49,505 nt of DNA from NCBI GenBank assembly GCA_028281265.1, contig JANQKE010000124.1:1-49505 (forward strand). Reading direction: 5' to 3'. Source of the stretch: Alphaproteobacteria bacterium (GTDB lineage Bacteria; Pseudomonadota; Alphaproteobacteria; DSM-16000; Inquilinaceae). Below the pieces are notes generated by a model. That model was not told the origin of the DNA, ran no database searches, and saw only the letters and a list, made by a program, of their open reading frames with translations. Below are positions 35,764-45,217 of the stretch, piece after piece; position 1 is the stretch's first letter; each line of letters begins with the position of its first letter. The position numbers and the translations under genes were made by a program.

Positions 35764-38135
35764 GATTCGAGCTCCTCCAACGCCTGCAGGGTGGCCAGAC
35801 GCGCTGCCGGATCCATCGGACAGACGTCCCCCGCCATCGCCGCATCGACGCTGGCCAGGGCCGTGACATTGACCAGCCCGCGGACCGTCACCGACGGGGT
35901 CACGACATGGGCCGGCCGGGCCATGCCCAACAGCAGCGGACCGATCGAGACCGCCTCATCCAGTATCTTGACCATGTTGAAGGCGATGTTGGCGGCATCC
36001 AGGCTCGGCATCAGCAGCAGGTTGGCCGGACCGGTCAGCCTCGACGCCGGGAAGATGCGGCGCCGGATCTCGTCCGACAAGGCCGCATCGGCATGCATTT
36101 CCCCGTCGATCTCGAGATCCGGGACCCGTTCGCGGATCAGCCGCAAGGCGTCCCGGGCCTTGGTCGCGCTGGGCAGGTCCAAGGTGCCGAAGTTCGAGGC
36201 GGACAGCAGGGCCGCCCGTGGTGTGATGCCGAACCGGCGGATCTCTTCGGCCGCCAGTGCGGCCGTCTCCGCCATATGCGCCGGCGTCGGGTCGGGATGG
36301 ACATAGGTGTCCGCCATGAACACCAGGCCGCGCGGCAGGATCAGGGCCGACAGGGCGGCCGGCATCGACACCCCGGGCTTGAGCCCGATGATGCTGAGCG
36401 CGTGACGCAGATGCTCGCGGAACGGCCCGAAGCTGCCGCAGACCATGGCATCGGCTTCCTGCCGCTGCACCATCAGCGCGCCGATCACCGTGGTGTTGGT
36501 GCGCACCATCACGCGCGCCCGGTCGGGGCTGATACCGCGGCGGGCCAGGAGATCGTGATAGCAGGTCCAGTAGTCGTGGTAGCGCGGATCGTCTTCGGGA
36601 TCGCACAGCTCGAAATCCTGGCCTTCGGCGAGCCTCAGGCCGAGCCGCCCGATCCGCGAGCCCACGACCGCCCGCCGGCCGATCAGGATGGGCCGGGCCA
36701 ACTGTTCGTCGGCGACCACCTGAACGGCGCGCAGGACCCGCTCATCCTCCCCCTCGGCGTAGACGATCCGCTTGCCGACCTCCCGGGCCCGGGCGAACAC
36801 CGGTCTCATCGCCAGGCCGGACCGGTAGACGAACTGCTCCAACTGCTGGCGGTAGACGTCGAGATCATCGATCGGCCGAGTGGCGACACCGGTCTCCATG
36901 GCGGCCTTGGCCACGGCGGGGGCGATCTCGACGATCAGCCGGGGATCGAACGGCTTGGGGATCAGATAGTCCGGGCCGAACTGCAGCGACTGATCGCCAT
37001 AGGCGTTGGCCACCAGGTCCGAACCTTCCTGCAGGGCGAGATCGGCGATCGCATGGACGCAAGCGATCTTCATCGCCTCGTTGATCTCGGTGGCGCCGAC
37101 GTCCAACGCGCCGCGGAAGATGAACGGAAAGCACAGGACGTTATTGACCTGGTTGGGGAAATCCGACCGGCCGGTGGCGATCAGCGCGTCGGGGCGGACC
37201 GCCCGTGCGGCATCCGGCATGATCTCCGGCGTGGGATTGGCCAATGCCAGGACGACCGGCTTGTCGGCCATCCTGGCGAGATAGTCCGGCTTGAGAACGT
37301 CGGGGGCCGAAAGGCCGACAAAGATGTCGGCGCCGTCGATGGCCTCCGCCAGCGTCCGGGCCTCGGTCCGTTTGGCGTAGCGCGCCTTGCGCGGGTCCAT
37401 CAGTTCGACCCGGCCCTCGTAGACCACGCCGGCAAGGTCGGTGACGGTGACGTGATCGACCGGCAGGCCCATGTCGACCAACAGGTCCAGGCACGCGATC
37501 GCCGCGGCCCCGGCCCCGGCGGTGACCAGGCGGACATGTTCCAGGGTCTTGCCGACCACCTTGAGCGCGTTGGTGATCGCCGCGGCGACGATGATGGCGG
37601 TGCCGTGCTGATCGTCGTGGAACACCGGGATCGTCATCTTCCGCCGCAGGGCCGCTTCGATCTCGAAGCATTCCGGTGCCTTGATGTCCTCGAGATTGAT
37701 GCCGCCGAAGGTGGGTTCCAGCGCCGAGACGACGTCGATGAACCGGGCCGGATCGTTGGCATCGACCTCGATGTCGAACACGTCGATGCCGGCGAACTTC
37801 TTGAACAGGACCCCTTTGCCTTCCATCACCGGCTTGGAGGCGAGCGGGCCGATCGCGCCCAGGCCCAGCACGGCCGTGCCGTTGGTGATCACGGCGACCA
37901 GATTGGCGCGGCTGGTCATCGCCGATGCGGCCATCGGGTCGGCGACGATCGCCTCACAGGCCGCCGCGACGCCCGGTGAATAGGCCAGGGCAAGGTCCCG
38001 CTGGGTGGTCAGCGGCTTGGTCGGGGTTACGGCGATCTTCCCGGGCGTCGGACCCCGGTGATAATCGAGTGCGGCCTCGCGGATATCGGTCGACTGGCTT
38101 TGCCCGGCGCTGCCCTTGGTCATGCTCATTCCCAT
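35760..38135 (-). CDS. maeB: NADP-dependent malic enzyme with phosphotransacetylase-like domain (MaeB type)
   Basis: Decarboxylates malate to pyruvate with reduction of NAD(P)+. The 791-residue protein has the malic enzyme half (about 20-430), with [33 protein letters not shown] and the nucleotide-binding [13 protein letters not shown]. The C-terminal half (about 450-785) resembles phosphate acetyltransferase but in such fusions is usually regulatory. Start codons ATG 38135, 38129 and 38123 are all in frame within 13 bases; the true one is not certain. Followed with a 4-base overlap by mgtE, an arrangement of interest because malic enzyme needs Mg2+ or Mn2+. Confidence 0.95.
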   Translation of the reverse strand: MGMSMTKGSAGQSQSTDIREAALDYHRGPTPGKIAVTPTKPLTTQRDLALAYSPGVAAACEAIVADPMAASAMTSRANLVAVITNGTAVLGLGAIGPLASKPVMEGKGVLFKKFAGIDVFDIEVDANDPARFIDVVSALEPTFGGINLEDIKAPECFEIEAALRRKMTIPVFHDDQHGTAIIVAAAITNALKVVGKTLEHVRLVTAGAGAAAIACLDLLVDMGLPVDHVTVTDLAGVVYEGRVELMDPRKARYAKRTEARTLAEAIDGADIFVGLSAPDVLKPDYLARMADKPVVLALANPTPEIMPDAARAVRPDALIATGRSDFPNQVNNVLCFPFIFRGALDVGATEINEAMKIACVHAIADLALQEGSDLVANAYGDQSLQFGPDYLIPKPFDPRLIVEIAPAVAKAAMETGVATRPIDDLDVYRQQLEQFVYRSGLAMRPVFARAREVGKRIVYAEGEDERVLRAVQVVADEQLARPILIGRRAVVGSRIGRLGLRLAEGQDFELCDPEDDPRYHDYWTCYHDLLARRGISPDRARVMVRTNTTVIGALMVQRQEADAMVCGSFGPFREHLRHALSIIGLKPGVSMPAALSALILPRGLVFMADTYVHPDPTPAHMAETAALAAEEIRRFGITPRAALLSASNFGTLDLPSATKARDALRLIRERVPDLEIDGEMHADAALSDEIRRRIFPASRLTGPANLLLMPSLDAANIAFNMVKILDEAVSIGPLLLGMARPAHVVTPSVTVRGLVNVTALASVDAAMAGDVCPMDPAARLATLQALEELES

Positions 38136-38281
38136 CCGAACGGTGTGTTCCGATGGGGGAGGCCGCCCGCTCCCCCGATCCCGGTCGCGGACCCTCGCAG
38201 ACCTGTCCGTCTATTGCACGTGTATCCTGGGTCTGACACGGATCGCGGCAGCACAGATCACCATGTTTCCACGCGCCGGGG

Positions 38282-38989
38282 TCAGGGCGTCCGGCGACCG
38301 GTCAGCGCTCCCAAGGCCCGTTTCCACGCCGGCGCGTCGGAGGACGTACCGGGCTCGGCCGGTGCAGGGGCCTCGGCGACGGCCCGCCGGGGCCCGTCGA
38401 CGGGCGGGCGCCGTGCCGGGGTCGACGGTGGGGTCGGCGCGATCCGGGTCATGAACTTGTCGGGCCCGCCGCTCAGCAACAGGCTGATCGCGTCCGCCAT
38501 GGCGTCGAGCAGCGGGTCGAGCCAGTCGGCATCGGCCTTGGCGAAATCGCTGAGCACATGGCCGTGTACCCGGTCCTTATGGCCGGGATGCCCGATGCCG
38601 ATCCGTACCCGCTGGTAGTCCTTGCCGATGACGGGATCGATGTCGCGCAGGCCGTTATGGCCGCCATGCCCGCCGCCGCGTTTGACGCGGACCTTGCCCG
38701 GCGGCAGGTCCAACTCGTCGTGAAAGACGGTGATGGCGCCGGCGCCGAGCTTGTGGAAGCGCCCCGCCTCCCCCACGGCCAGGCCCGAACGGTTCATGAA
38801 GGTCTGCGGTTTGACCAGCAGCACCCGCGTACCGGCGATATGGCCGTCGGCGATCTCCGCGTTGAACTTCTTGCGGAATGGCCCGATGCCGTGGCGTTCG
38901 GCGATCCGGTCGATCGCCATGAACCCGACATTGTGCCGGTGCCCGGCATAACGGGAACCGGGATTGCCCAGACCGACGAGGATCTGCAT
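38282..38989 (-). CDS. pth: Peptidyl-tRNA hydrolase Pth
   Basis: Pth releases peptides from prematurely dropped peptidyl-tRNAs. From ATG 38989 the protein has 235 residues. The catalytic His is in AGHRHNVGFMAID (near 20); other active-site blocks are VKPQTFMNRSG, FHDELDLPPGKVRVK and GGGHGGHNGLRDI. The enzyme core ends near 185; the remaining 50 residues are a Pro/Ala/Arg-rich tail (APTPPSTPARRPP onward). The tail is longer than in E. coli Pth. The gene follows rplY, the usual alphaproteobacterial order rplY-pth. Confidence 0.95.
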   Translation of the reverse strand: MQILVGLGNPGSRYAGHRHNVGFMAIDRIAERHGIGPFRKKFNAEIADGHIAGTRVLLVKPQTFMNRSGLAVGEAGRFHKLGAGAITVFHDELDLPPGKVRVKRGGGHGGHNGLRDIDPVIGKDYQRVRIGIGHPGHKDRVHGHVLSDFAKADADWLDPLLDAMADAISLLLSGGPDKFMTRIAPTPPSTPARRPPVDGPRRAVAEAPAPAEPGTSSDAPAWKRALGALTGRRTP

Positions 38990-39117
38990 GGCCGCGCAGC
39001 TCCTGCACGGGGACGGGGGTGGTGGCGGTAACGGTCGTCCGTGCCGCCATGCCACCACGCCTTAGCACGAAACCGCTCCGGTCAGCGACCGCTTTGCCTG
39101 GTGCCGGGTGCCCGGAC

Positions 39118-39151
39118 GGCCGGGAGGGTGCAGACAGCGCCCTCCCGGGCC
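39118..39151 (-). terminator. GC-rich hairpin after rplY
   Basis: ggccgggaggg at 39118-39128 pairs with ccctcccgggcc at 39140-39151, with one bulged base and an 11-base loop. It starts 12 bases downstream of the rplY stop codon (minus strand). No T-run follows, so it may attenuate or stabilise rather than terminate. Confidence 0.45.
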
Positions 39152-39162
39152 GATGGCACGGA

Positions 39163-39783
39163 TCAGCCTCCGGCGTCGCCGTCCCCTTCGGCCGGTTCGG
39201 CCGCCGCCTTCACGCCACCGGACGGGGCGGCGATGGTGGCGACGGTGAAGTCGCGGTCGGTGATGGTGGGGGTGATGTTCGGCGGCAAGGTGACCGCACT
39301 GATATGGATCGTCTCACCGACGCCGAAGCCGGCCAGGTCGACCGTGATGTGGTCGGGAATATCGGCTGCCGGACAGTTGAGTTCGACCTCGTGGCGGACG
39401 ACGTTGAGCACGCCGCCGACCTTGAGCCCCGGGCATTTGTCTTCGTTGATGAAGATCACCGGCACCATGACGGCGATCTTGGTGGCCCTGCTCACCCGCA
39501 GGAAGTCGACATGGATCGGGAAATCCATCACCGGGTCGAGCTGGACGTCCCGAGCGATGACCTGATGGCCCTTCTCACCGACCTTGACGTCGTAGAGATG
39601 GGTAAAGAACGCCGGGTCGCGCAGCACGCGATTGAAGGCGATCTCGGGAAGGTTGATCAATACCGGCGGCTCCTTGCCGCCGTAGATCACGCCGGGGATC
39701 ATCCCGGCCCGCCGCGCCGCCCGGGCTGCCCCCTTACCGGCCCGATCGCGGGGTTCGGCGTCGATGACGATGGGTTGTGCCAT
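39163..39783 (-). CDS. rplY: 50S ribosomal protein bL25, long (Ctc) form
   Basis: bL25 binds 5S rRNA. This 206-residue long form has the N-terminal 5S-binding domain (RAARRAGMIPGVIYGGKEPP, QVIARDVQLDPVMDFPIHVDFL) and the C-terminal TL5/Ctc beta domain (VPVIFINEDKCPGLKVGGVLN..., DLAGFGVGETIHISAV). The last 20 residues are acidic/Ala-rich. A good ribosome site (AAGGAG) lies upstream of ATG 39783. Located between prs and pth on the same strand. Confidence 0.95.
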   Translation of the reverse strand: MAQPIVIDAEPRDRAGKGAARAARRAGMIPGVIYGGKEPPVLINLPEIAFNRVLRDPAFFTHLYDVKVGEKGHQVIARDVQLDPVMDFPIHVDFLRVSRATKIAVMVPVIFINEDKCPGLKVGGVLNVVRHEVELNCPAADIPDHITVDLAGFGVGETIHISAVTLPPNITPTITDRDFTVATIAAPSGGVKAAAEPAEGDGDAGG

Positions 39784-40162
39784 CTGACCGTCACTCCTTG
39801 GCTCGCCGGCCCGGTGGCGTCCCGGCCGGCCGTGAAACGACAGCGCCGGCCTCCAGGGGTGCCGGCGCTTTTCGGCGGATCGCCGAAGGGGTGCTGTCTA
39901 GGCTTGCGGTCGGGGCGTGACAAGCCCGGCCGACCGCAGGGCACCCTTACGGGGGGGCGGTGTGGCGCGGAGGATCGGATCGCCGCCGGCATGCGGCGGT
40001 GGGGCGCGTGCCGGCTGGGCCGACGCGGTCGGCGCTGGCCGGAACCTCCGCTATCGCGCCGGCTTGTCGGATCGGACAAGGGAGGGATCGAGCCGCCTCG
40101 CGCCGCGTTGGCGACGGGCAAGCCGGCCGGCCGATCGCGTCGACGGTGCGGCGGATGCCCGG
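39784..40162. other. Intergenic region between prs and rplY with several hairpins
   Basis: About 380 bases without a supported gene. agcgccggc (39842-39850) pairs perfectly with 39861-39869 and on the plus strand is followed by tttt. A ttcggcg/cgccgaa hairpin lies at 39871-39887, and gcggtcgg (39906-39913) pairs with ccgaccgc (39930-39937). On the minus strand these would form the 3' end of the prs transcript or the 5' leader of rplY. I do not recognise a known riboswitch or ribosomal-protein leader. Confidence 0.4.
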
Positions 40163-41098
40163 TCAGACGAACAGGCTCGACACCGACCGCTCTTCCGAAA
40201 TGCGGAGCATCGCTTCCCCTATCAACTCGGCGATCGAAAGCTGCCGGATGTTCTGGGAGATCCGCACGGCTTCGGTCCCGGGGATGCTGTCGGTGATGAC
40301 CAGCTCCTTGAGCGGGGAGTCGGCGACCCGTGCGACGGCGCCGCCGGACAGGACCCCATGGGTGACGTATGCCCGCACCGACGTCGCGCCGGCCTCGGAC
40401 AGGGCTCTGGCCGCGTTGCACAGGGTCCCGGCACTGTCGGCGATGTCGTCCAGCAGGATGCAGTGGCGGTTCTCGACATCGCCGATGATGTTCATCACCT
40501 CGGACACGCCGGCGCGTTCCCGCCGCTTGTCGATGATCGCGAGGTCCGCGTCCACCCGCTTGGCGAGAGACCGGGCCCGCACCACCCCGCCGACATCGGG
40601 GGAGACGATCACCAGATCCGCACCGGCCTCGGTCGTGCGCTTGATGTCCCGGCTGAACACCGGCGCGGCGGCGAGGTTGTCGAGCGGAATGTCGAAGAAG
40701 CCCTGGATCTGACCGGCGTGCAGATCCAGGGTCAGGACCCGGTCGGCCCCGGCTTCGGTAATCAGGTTGGCGACGAGTTTGGCCGAGATCGGCGTGCGCG
40801 GTCCGGTCTTCCGGTCCTGCCTGGCGTAGCCGTAATAGGGCATCACGGCGGTGATGCGCTTGGCCGATCCGCGCTTGAGCGCGTCGACCGACACCAGCAG
40901 CTCCATCAGATTGTCGTTTGCCGGGTAGCAGGTCGACTGGATGACGAAGACGTCCTCGCCGCGGACGTTCTCCATGATCTCGACGAACACCTCCTGATCG
41001 GCGAACCGGCGGATCGTGGCCTTGGTCAGGGGTGCCTTCAGGAATGCGGTAATGGCCTCGCACAACGGCCGATTGCTGTTGCCGGCGATGATCTTCAT
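40163..41098 (-). CDS. prs: Ribose-phosphate pyrophosphokinase Prs
   Basis: Makes 5-phosphoribosyl-1-diphosphate (PRPP) from ribose-5-phosphate and ATP for nucleotide, histidine and tryptophan synthesis. The 311-residue product has [12 protein letters not shown], the ATP-loop residues, [15 protein letters not shown] with the metal-site His, the catalytic DKRRERAG (usually DKRR), and the PRPP-binding [12 protein letters not shown]. In the last motif the family form is VDDMIDTAGT; the acidic pair is conserved. Length is standard. Confidence 0.96.
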   Translation of the reverse strand: MKIIAGNSNRPLCEAITAFLKAPLTKATIRRFADQEVFVEIMENVRGEDVFVIQSTCYPANDNLMELLVSVDALKRGSAKRITAVMPYYGYARQDRKTGPRTPISAKLVANLITEAGADRVLTLDLHAGQIQGFFDIPLDNLAAAPVFSRDIKRTTEAGADLVIVSPDVGGVVRARSLAKRVDADLAIIDKRRERAGVSEVMNIIGDVENRHCILLDDIADSAGTLCNAARALSEAGATSVRAYVTHGVLSGGAVARVADSPLKELVITDSIPGTEAVRISQNIRQLSIAELIGEAMLRISEERSVSSLFV

Positions 41099-41290
41099 GA
41101 CGCGGAGGCCCTTTGGCGCTGTCGGTGACGCTCGCCCGTCGACACGAGCCCGCGAGACGCGCGCGGATATATCAGTGCCGTCTCAACACTGGCAATCGCT
41201 GAAACAGGACTGTCATACGCAAGCACCGCATGGTTAAGATACCGGGGGCGGAACCGGCATACGGGCGCGGTGGGACGGCGGGCGGATGCT

Positions 41291-41359
41291 TCATGTCGCG
41301 ATGCAGGACACCATCAGCCCCAGCACCAGCACGAACATCATGGTCAGGATATAGGGCAT
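41291..41359 (-). CDS. Candidate 22-residue hydrophobic small membrane protein
   Basis: On the minus strand an ATG at 41359 opens a frame encoding MPYILTMMFVLVLGLMVSCI-AT and then TGA. Almost the whole product is one membrane helix. It lies between pgeF and prs on the same strand. The ribosome site is weak (gga about 8 bases upstream). Composition like this is unusual for GC-rich intergenic DNA, but a frame this short can arise by chance. The rest of 41099-41432 holds nothing else I can support. Confidence 0.35.
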   Translation of the reverse strand: MPYILTMMFVLVLGLMVSCIAT

Positions 41360-41432
41360 CGCGGATCCGTCATCGGTGCTGCCGTGGCGTGTCGCGGCTC
41401 GACCGACCAGACATCGATCGCCCGGCTCGGGT

Positions 41433-42200
41433 TCAATCGGTGATCACGATGGCGCTGAGATTGCGGCCGTAATCGGGTTCACCCCGGAGACGGGCGCGAC
41501 GATAGCTGAAGAACCGGGCTTCCTCCTGCATCGTGTCGTTGGGCGCCACCGCGACATCCGTCACTCCGGTGGCCAGCAAGCGGGCCGCGATGTAGGCGCC
41601 CAGGTCGAAGAACTGCCGGTCCCCGGCCGGTGCGAGAGAGAAGTGGACGGCATTGCCCGCATCCGCGGCCGTGAACCGGTCCTTGAACTCGGGGCCGACC
41701 TCGTAGCTGCGCTGGGCGATCCGCGGGCCGATCCCGGCCATCAGCCGGCTGCGCCGAGCGCCCAGCGCTTCCATGGCGCCGATCGTGGCTTCGACGACGC
41801 CGGCCAGTGCCCCCTTCCAGCCGGCATGGGCCGCACCGACGACCCCGGCCTTCGGGTCGGCCATCAGGACCGGTGCGCAGTCCGCCGCCAGGACGCCCAG
41901 CGCAAGGCCCGGCCGGTTGGTGACCAGGGCGTCGGCTCGGGGCGCGTCATCGGGTGCCCATGCGTCGGTCACCGTCACCACCGTGGCGCTGTGGACCTGA
42001 TGGGCGGTGATCAGGGCCGCGGTGGGGGAGGCCATCTGCTGGAGGCAGATGGTGCGGTTGCGGGCGACGTTCTCCCGAGCGTCCGCCGAACCGAAGCCGC
42101 AGTTCTTGGAGGCGTAGAGACCGTCGCTGACGCCGCCGGCACGGGTGAAGAAGCCGTGCCTGAGCCTGGACACCTCGTTGAAGTTTCCCAAGGTGATCAT
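41433..42200 (-). CDS. pgeF: Peptidoglycan editing factor PgeF / YfiH (multicopper polyphenol oxidase-like fold)
   Basis: The family was described as laccase-like and is now linked to removal of misincorporated amino acids from peptidoglycan precursors and to purine nucleoside phosphorolysis. From ATG 42200 the product has 255 residues, with HGFFTRAGGVSDGLYAS, ITAHQVHSATV, ALGVLAADCAPVLMAD and GAAHAGWKGALAGV, including the metal/active-site His and Cys residues. A GGGGGG ribosome site precedes 42200. An in-frame ATG at 42305 overlaps the upstream stop (ATGA) and would add 35 atypical residues; I prefer 42200. Confidence 0.9.
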   Translation of the reverse strand: MITLGNFNEVSRLRHGFFTRAGGVSDGLYASKNCGFGSADARENVARNRTICLQQMASPTAALITAHQVHSATVVTVTDAWAPDDAPRADALVTNRPGLALGVLAADCAPVLMADPKAGVVGAAHAGWKGALAGVVEATIGAMEALGARRSRLMAGIGPRIAQRSYEVGPEFKDRFTAADAGNAVHFSLAPAGDRQFFDLGAYIAARLLATGVTDVAVAPNDTMQEEARFFSYRRARLRGEPDYGRNLSAIVITD

Positions 42201-42216
42201 GTGTCGGGCCCCCCGT

Positions 42217-42289
42217 GGCGGTGTTGTCCCGCATTCCGCTGGCGCAGATAGCGCACCGGCCACCCTGTTCCAAGCGGGACGACACCGCC
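42217..42289 (-). promoter_or_regulatory. Long inverted repeat in the pgeF leader
   Basis: ggcggtgttgtcccgc at 42217-42232 pairs with 42274-42289 over 16 bp with a single G:T. It fills the roughly 100 bases between the preceding methyltransferase stop codon and the preferred pgeF start. It could mask or present the pgeF ribosome site or end the upstream transcript. Function unknown. Confidence 0.4.
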
Positions 42290-42301
42290 CGGGCGGTCGG
42301 A

Positions 42302-43432
42302 TCATGCCGGCATCCCCGCAGCGGCCGGACCGCCGGCTTCCGTGACGGCCAACACCTTGAACAGGCAGCCCATACCCGTGGGCCGCGGATCGGTCAGTCG
42401 GGCTGCGGCGGCGTCGATGTCCCGCTGCTGGACGGCGTCGGCGCGTGTCTTCAGCCGCTCGGTCCGGGTCTGGAGGCCGAGTGCGGACAGAAACGGTCCC
42501 TGCTCGACCGGTCCTTGCACCCGGAGCCCTCGGTCTCGGGCCACCCGGCCAAGGGCGGTGAAATCGACATGGGCGGTGAGGTCGGCCTCACCGGGCCGGG
42601 CCAGCGGATCGACGGGGCGGTGGCCGGCGACCGCCTGCAGCGTATCGCCGGCGGCGGGGCCGACATGGCCGTAGTCGATGATGAGAGCGCCGCCGCCGGC
42701 CGCGGCGATCCGGGCGGCCAGCATGTCCATGATGGCCGTGCCGGCCGGACAGGCCTCGACGAGGCTGCCGGCCGGAAGGGCGGTTTCATCCTGGCCGCGC
42801 AGACCGGCCACCGCGACCGTGCCGACCGGGCTCAACCCGAAAGCCAGGGTCTCGCCATCCGCGCCGAGCGCCACCACCCGCTCGGCCCAGCCCGTGTCCG
42901 TCCGCACGAACTGGCGGATGGGCAAGGCGTCGAAGAACTCGTTGGCGAACACGATCAACGGCCGGTCGACCGGCAATTCGGCCACCGTGTCGTGCCAGGT
43001 CAGTGGGACGCCCGCACCGGCCAAGGCGGCCCGCTGCCGATCCCTCAGGCGGGGGCTGCTTTCGACCAGGTGGACCGACACGGCCTGGTGAAACGCCGGC
43101 AGCACGCGGGCCGCCCGCAGCGCATCGGCCATCAGCGTGCCGCGGCCGGGGCCCAGTTCGACCAGCGCGATCCCAGGCGGCCGGCCCGCCCGGGCCCACC
43201 AGTCGGCCGCCCACAGGCCCAGCAGCTCTCCGAACATCTGGCTGATCTCCGGGGCGGTGACGAAATCGCCACCGCGACCGAACGGATCCCGGCACCGATA
43301 ATAGCCGTAACGCGGGTGCTGCAGGGCCTCTTGCATGTATTCGGCGACCGTCAGCGGCCCCGTCTGCCGGATCCGCCGGGCCAGAGCGTGCCGGAGGCGA
43401 GCCCCGTCCGTCCCGCCGCCAGCCCCGGTCAT
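42302..43432 (-). CDS. SAM-dependent methyltransferase of the MidA/NDUFAF7 family
   Basis: The 376-residue protein belongs to the DUF185/MidA family; the mitochondrial relative NDUFAF7 dimethylates an arginine of a complex I subunit. Family blocks are LTVAEYMQEALQHPRYGYY, GGDFVTAPEISQMFGELLG, the SAM-binding VELGPGRGTLMADAL and FANEFFDALPIRQFV. ATG 43432 overlaps the lgt stop codon (ATGA), supporting this start over codons further up to 43537. A role in respiratory complex I assembly is a family-based inference. Confidence 0.92.
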   Translation of the reverse strand: MTGAGGGTDGARLRHALARRIRQTGPLTVAEYMQEALQHPRYGYYRCRDPFGRGGDFVTAPEISQMFGELLGLWAADWWARAGRPPGIALVELGPGRGTLMADALRAARVLPAFHQAVSVHLVESSPRLRDRQRAALAGAGVPLTWHDTVAELPVDRPLIVFANEFFDALPIRQFVRTDTGWAERVVALGADGETLAFGLSPVGTVAVAGLRGQDETALPAGSLVEACPAGTAIMDMLAARIAAAGGGALIIDYGHVGPAAGDTLQAVAGHRPVDPLARPGEADLTAHVDFTALGRVARDRGLRVQGPVEQGPFLSALGLQTRTERLKTRADAVQQRDIDAAAARLTDPRPTGMGCLFKVLAVTEAGGPAAAGMPA

Positions 43433-44244
43433 GTGGCCGCCGGCCGCGGTGCCTGGCGCCAGGCCCACATGGCCAGGGCCACCCCGCCGACGATCATCGG
43501 CATGCTCAACAGTTGCCCCATGGTGGCGCCCAGCCACAGGAAGCCGAGCTGGGGATCCGGCTCGCGGACGAACTCGATCAGGAACCGACCGGCGCCGTAG
43601 CCGGCCAGGAACACGCCGGCGATCACGCCGGGGCGGCGGCGGATCGCCTCCCGCCTAGCCAGGATCGCCAGGATCAGGAACAGGATCAGCCCCTCCGCCA
43701 CCGCCTCGTAGAGCTGGCTGGGATGCCGGGGCGCCGGCCCGCCGGTAGGGAAGACCACACCCCAGGGGGCATCGGTCACCCGACCGTAGAGTTCGGCGTT
43801 GACGAAGTTGGCGACACGGCCAAGGAAGATCCCGATGGGCGCCACCGCCGCGACGATGTCGCCGACCGCGAGCGGGTGGATCTTGCGGGCGAGGCCGAAG
43901 GCGAAAACCGCGACGATGATGCCGAGCAAGCCGCCGTGAAAGCTCATCCCGCCCTGCCAGGTGAACAGGATCTCGACCGGGTGTTGGAGATAGTAGGGCA
44001 GGTTGTAGAACAGGACGAAGCCCAGACGCCCGCCGACGATGACCGCGACGATCGCCCAGGTCAGGAAGGCGTCCATGTCCTGCCGGCTCGGCCGATCGGG
44101 CCCCCGCTCGGCCAGAGCCATCGCGTATCGCCAGCCCAGCAGGAACCCGGCGATGTAGGCCAGGGCATACCAGTGCAGATCGACCGGCCCGATCGACAGC
44201 GCGACCGGATCGATGGTCGGGAAGGGGATCGCAAACGGGGCCAT
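43429..44244 (-). CDS. lgt: Prolipoprotein diacylglyceryl transferase Lgt
   Basis: Lgt adds diacylglycerol to the lipobox cysteine of lipoprotein precursors in the inner membrane. The 271-residue protein has about seven helices, the catalytic-loop HGGLLG with its His, the Lgt signature GRVANFVNAELYGR, and HPSQLYEA. The C-terminal region has REPDPQLGFL. ATG 44244 gives MAPFAIPFPTIDPVALSIG, the usual start. Coupled by overlap to the methyltransferase gene. Confidence 0.96.
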   Translation of the reverse strand: MAPFAIPFPTIDPVALSIGPVDLHWYALAYIAGFLLGWRYAMALAERGPDRPSRQDMDAFLTWAIVAVIVGGRLGFVLFYNLPYYLQHPVEILFTWQGGMSFHGGLLGIIVAVFAFGLARKIHPLAVGDIVAAVAPIGIFLGRVANFVNAELYGRVTDAPWGVVFPTGGPAPRHPSQLYEAVAEGLILFLILAILARREAIRRRPGVIAGVFLAGYGAGRFLIEFVREPDPQLGFLWLGATMGQLLSMPMIVGGVALAMWAWRQAPRPAAT

Positions 44245-44394
44245 GCTGTTTCCTGGACGCGGGACGGCGGATCGCAGGCGTGATATCGGGTCGCCGCACC
44301 CCGTTGCAACGCGCGGACACGGCACCCATAGTCGGGTCGGACCGGCATCCGTTCACCGGTCCTCCCCTTTTGCCCCCGCCGAGGACGAGAACCG

Positions 44395-44754
44395 ATGGCC
44401 GCCGATCCCCGCATGCTCGACGATGTCGCCAAGGTCGTTTCCAGTGCGATGGGGACGGCGTTCGGAATGCGCGACGAGGTCGAGACGCGGATGCGGGCGC
44501 GGCTGCAGTCGGCGCTGAGCCGGATGGATCTGGTGACGCGGGAGGATTTCGAGGCCGTCCGAGACCTCGCCGCCAACGCCCGAGCGGAGCAGGAAGTGCT
44601 GGCCGAGCGGGTCGCCGCTCTCGAAACCAGGATCGACGAGCTGGAGACGGCCTTGAAAACGGTGACCGTGGCTCGAAAGGCCGCCCCGCGTCCCCGCGCA
44701 GGAACGGCCCGCAAAGGGCCGGCCAAGACGGCCCAACCCAAGACCCAAGACTGA
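44395..44754 (+). CDS. ubiK: UbiK/BMFP (YqiC) accessory factor
   Basis: A 119-residue small protein with the BMFP pattern: an amphipathic N-terminal helix (MLDDVAKVVSSAMGTAFGM), then VTREDFEAVRDLA, then a C-terminal coiled coil (ERVAALETRIDELE). The last 25 residues are a basic Ala/Lys/Pro-rich tail. UbiK assists ubiquinone biosynthesis in gammaproteobacteria. In alphaproteobacteria the tail is longer and the role is inferred. Divergent from lgt. Confidence 0.85.
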   Translation: MAADPRMLDDVAKVVSSAMGTAFGMRDEVETRMRARLQSALSRMDLVTREDFEAVRDLAANARAEQEVLAERVAALETRIDELETALKTVTVARKAAPRPRAGTARKGPAKTAQPKTQD

Positions 44755-44806
44755 CGGCGTCTCGGTCGGTAGCGGGGGTCGGATACCGTCCCCGGACCCT
44801 CGAGGG

Positions 44807-45013
44807 TCAGACGTCTTCCTCCAGGATCGCCATCTGGAACTGGTAGGAGGTCTCGCCGTCCTCCACATCCTTGGCCATCAGGCCGATGAACTCGTCGTCG
44901 ATATAGACCTCGACCGTGCCGTCCTTATGCATGCCCCGCCGCAGGACGATGCCGTCATTGCCGAAGGTACGCTGCAGGTAGCTTTGCAGTTTGGCCATTT
45001 CCTGCTGGGTCAT
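44807..45013 (-). CDS. DUF3126 family protein
   Basis: A 68-residue protein found in alphaproteobacteria: MTQQEMAKLQSYLQRTFGN, then LRRGMHKDGTVEVYIDDEFIGL and an acidic end DEDGETSYQFQMAILEEDV-like. Function is unknown. The frame continues open for 1.5 kb upstream on the minus strand, but that part is antisense to the chorismate mutase gene and is Arg/Gly/His-rich. ATG 45013 gives the family N terminus. Convergent with ubiK, divergent from the chorismate mutase gene. Confidence 0.85.
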   Translation of the reverse strand: MTQQEMAKLQSYLQRTFGNDGIVLRRGMHKDGTVEVYIDDEFIGLMAKDVEDGETSYQFQMAILEEDV

Positions 45014-45217
45014 GAGGTGTTCTCTCAAGCGTTTCCACGTCGGTCTGGATGACCGTTGTCGTGTCGGGGAGCTACGTGCGGCAGGCGCGGCTGTCCACCC
45101 CCACGCCAGTTTTCTTTGCCATCGCTTATGGCGCGCACTAAACCAGGGACCCACGCCCGTCCCCGCTTGCCGCGGCCGGGGTGCCCGTCCCGCCCCGAGC
45201 AGTGAGCCCGTTCCTCG

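Noticed and set aside
34285-37979. Two very long plus-strand frames over mgtE and maeB
   Set aside because: Antisense to two genes with complete family motifs; product composition is that of shadow frames.
39784-40162. Riboswitch or ribosomal-protein leader upstream of rplY
   Set aside because: Several GC-rich hairpins are present, but none matches a known leader layout; ordinary in DNA of this composition.
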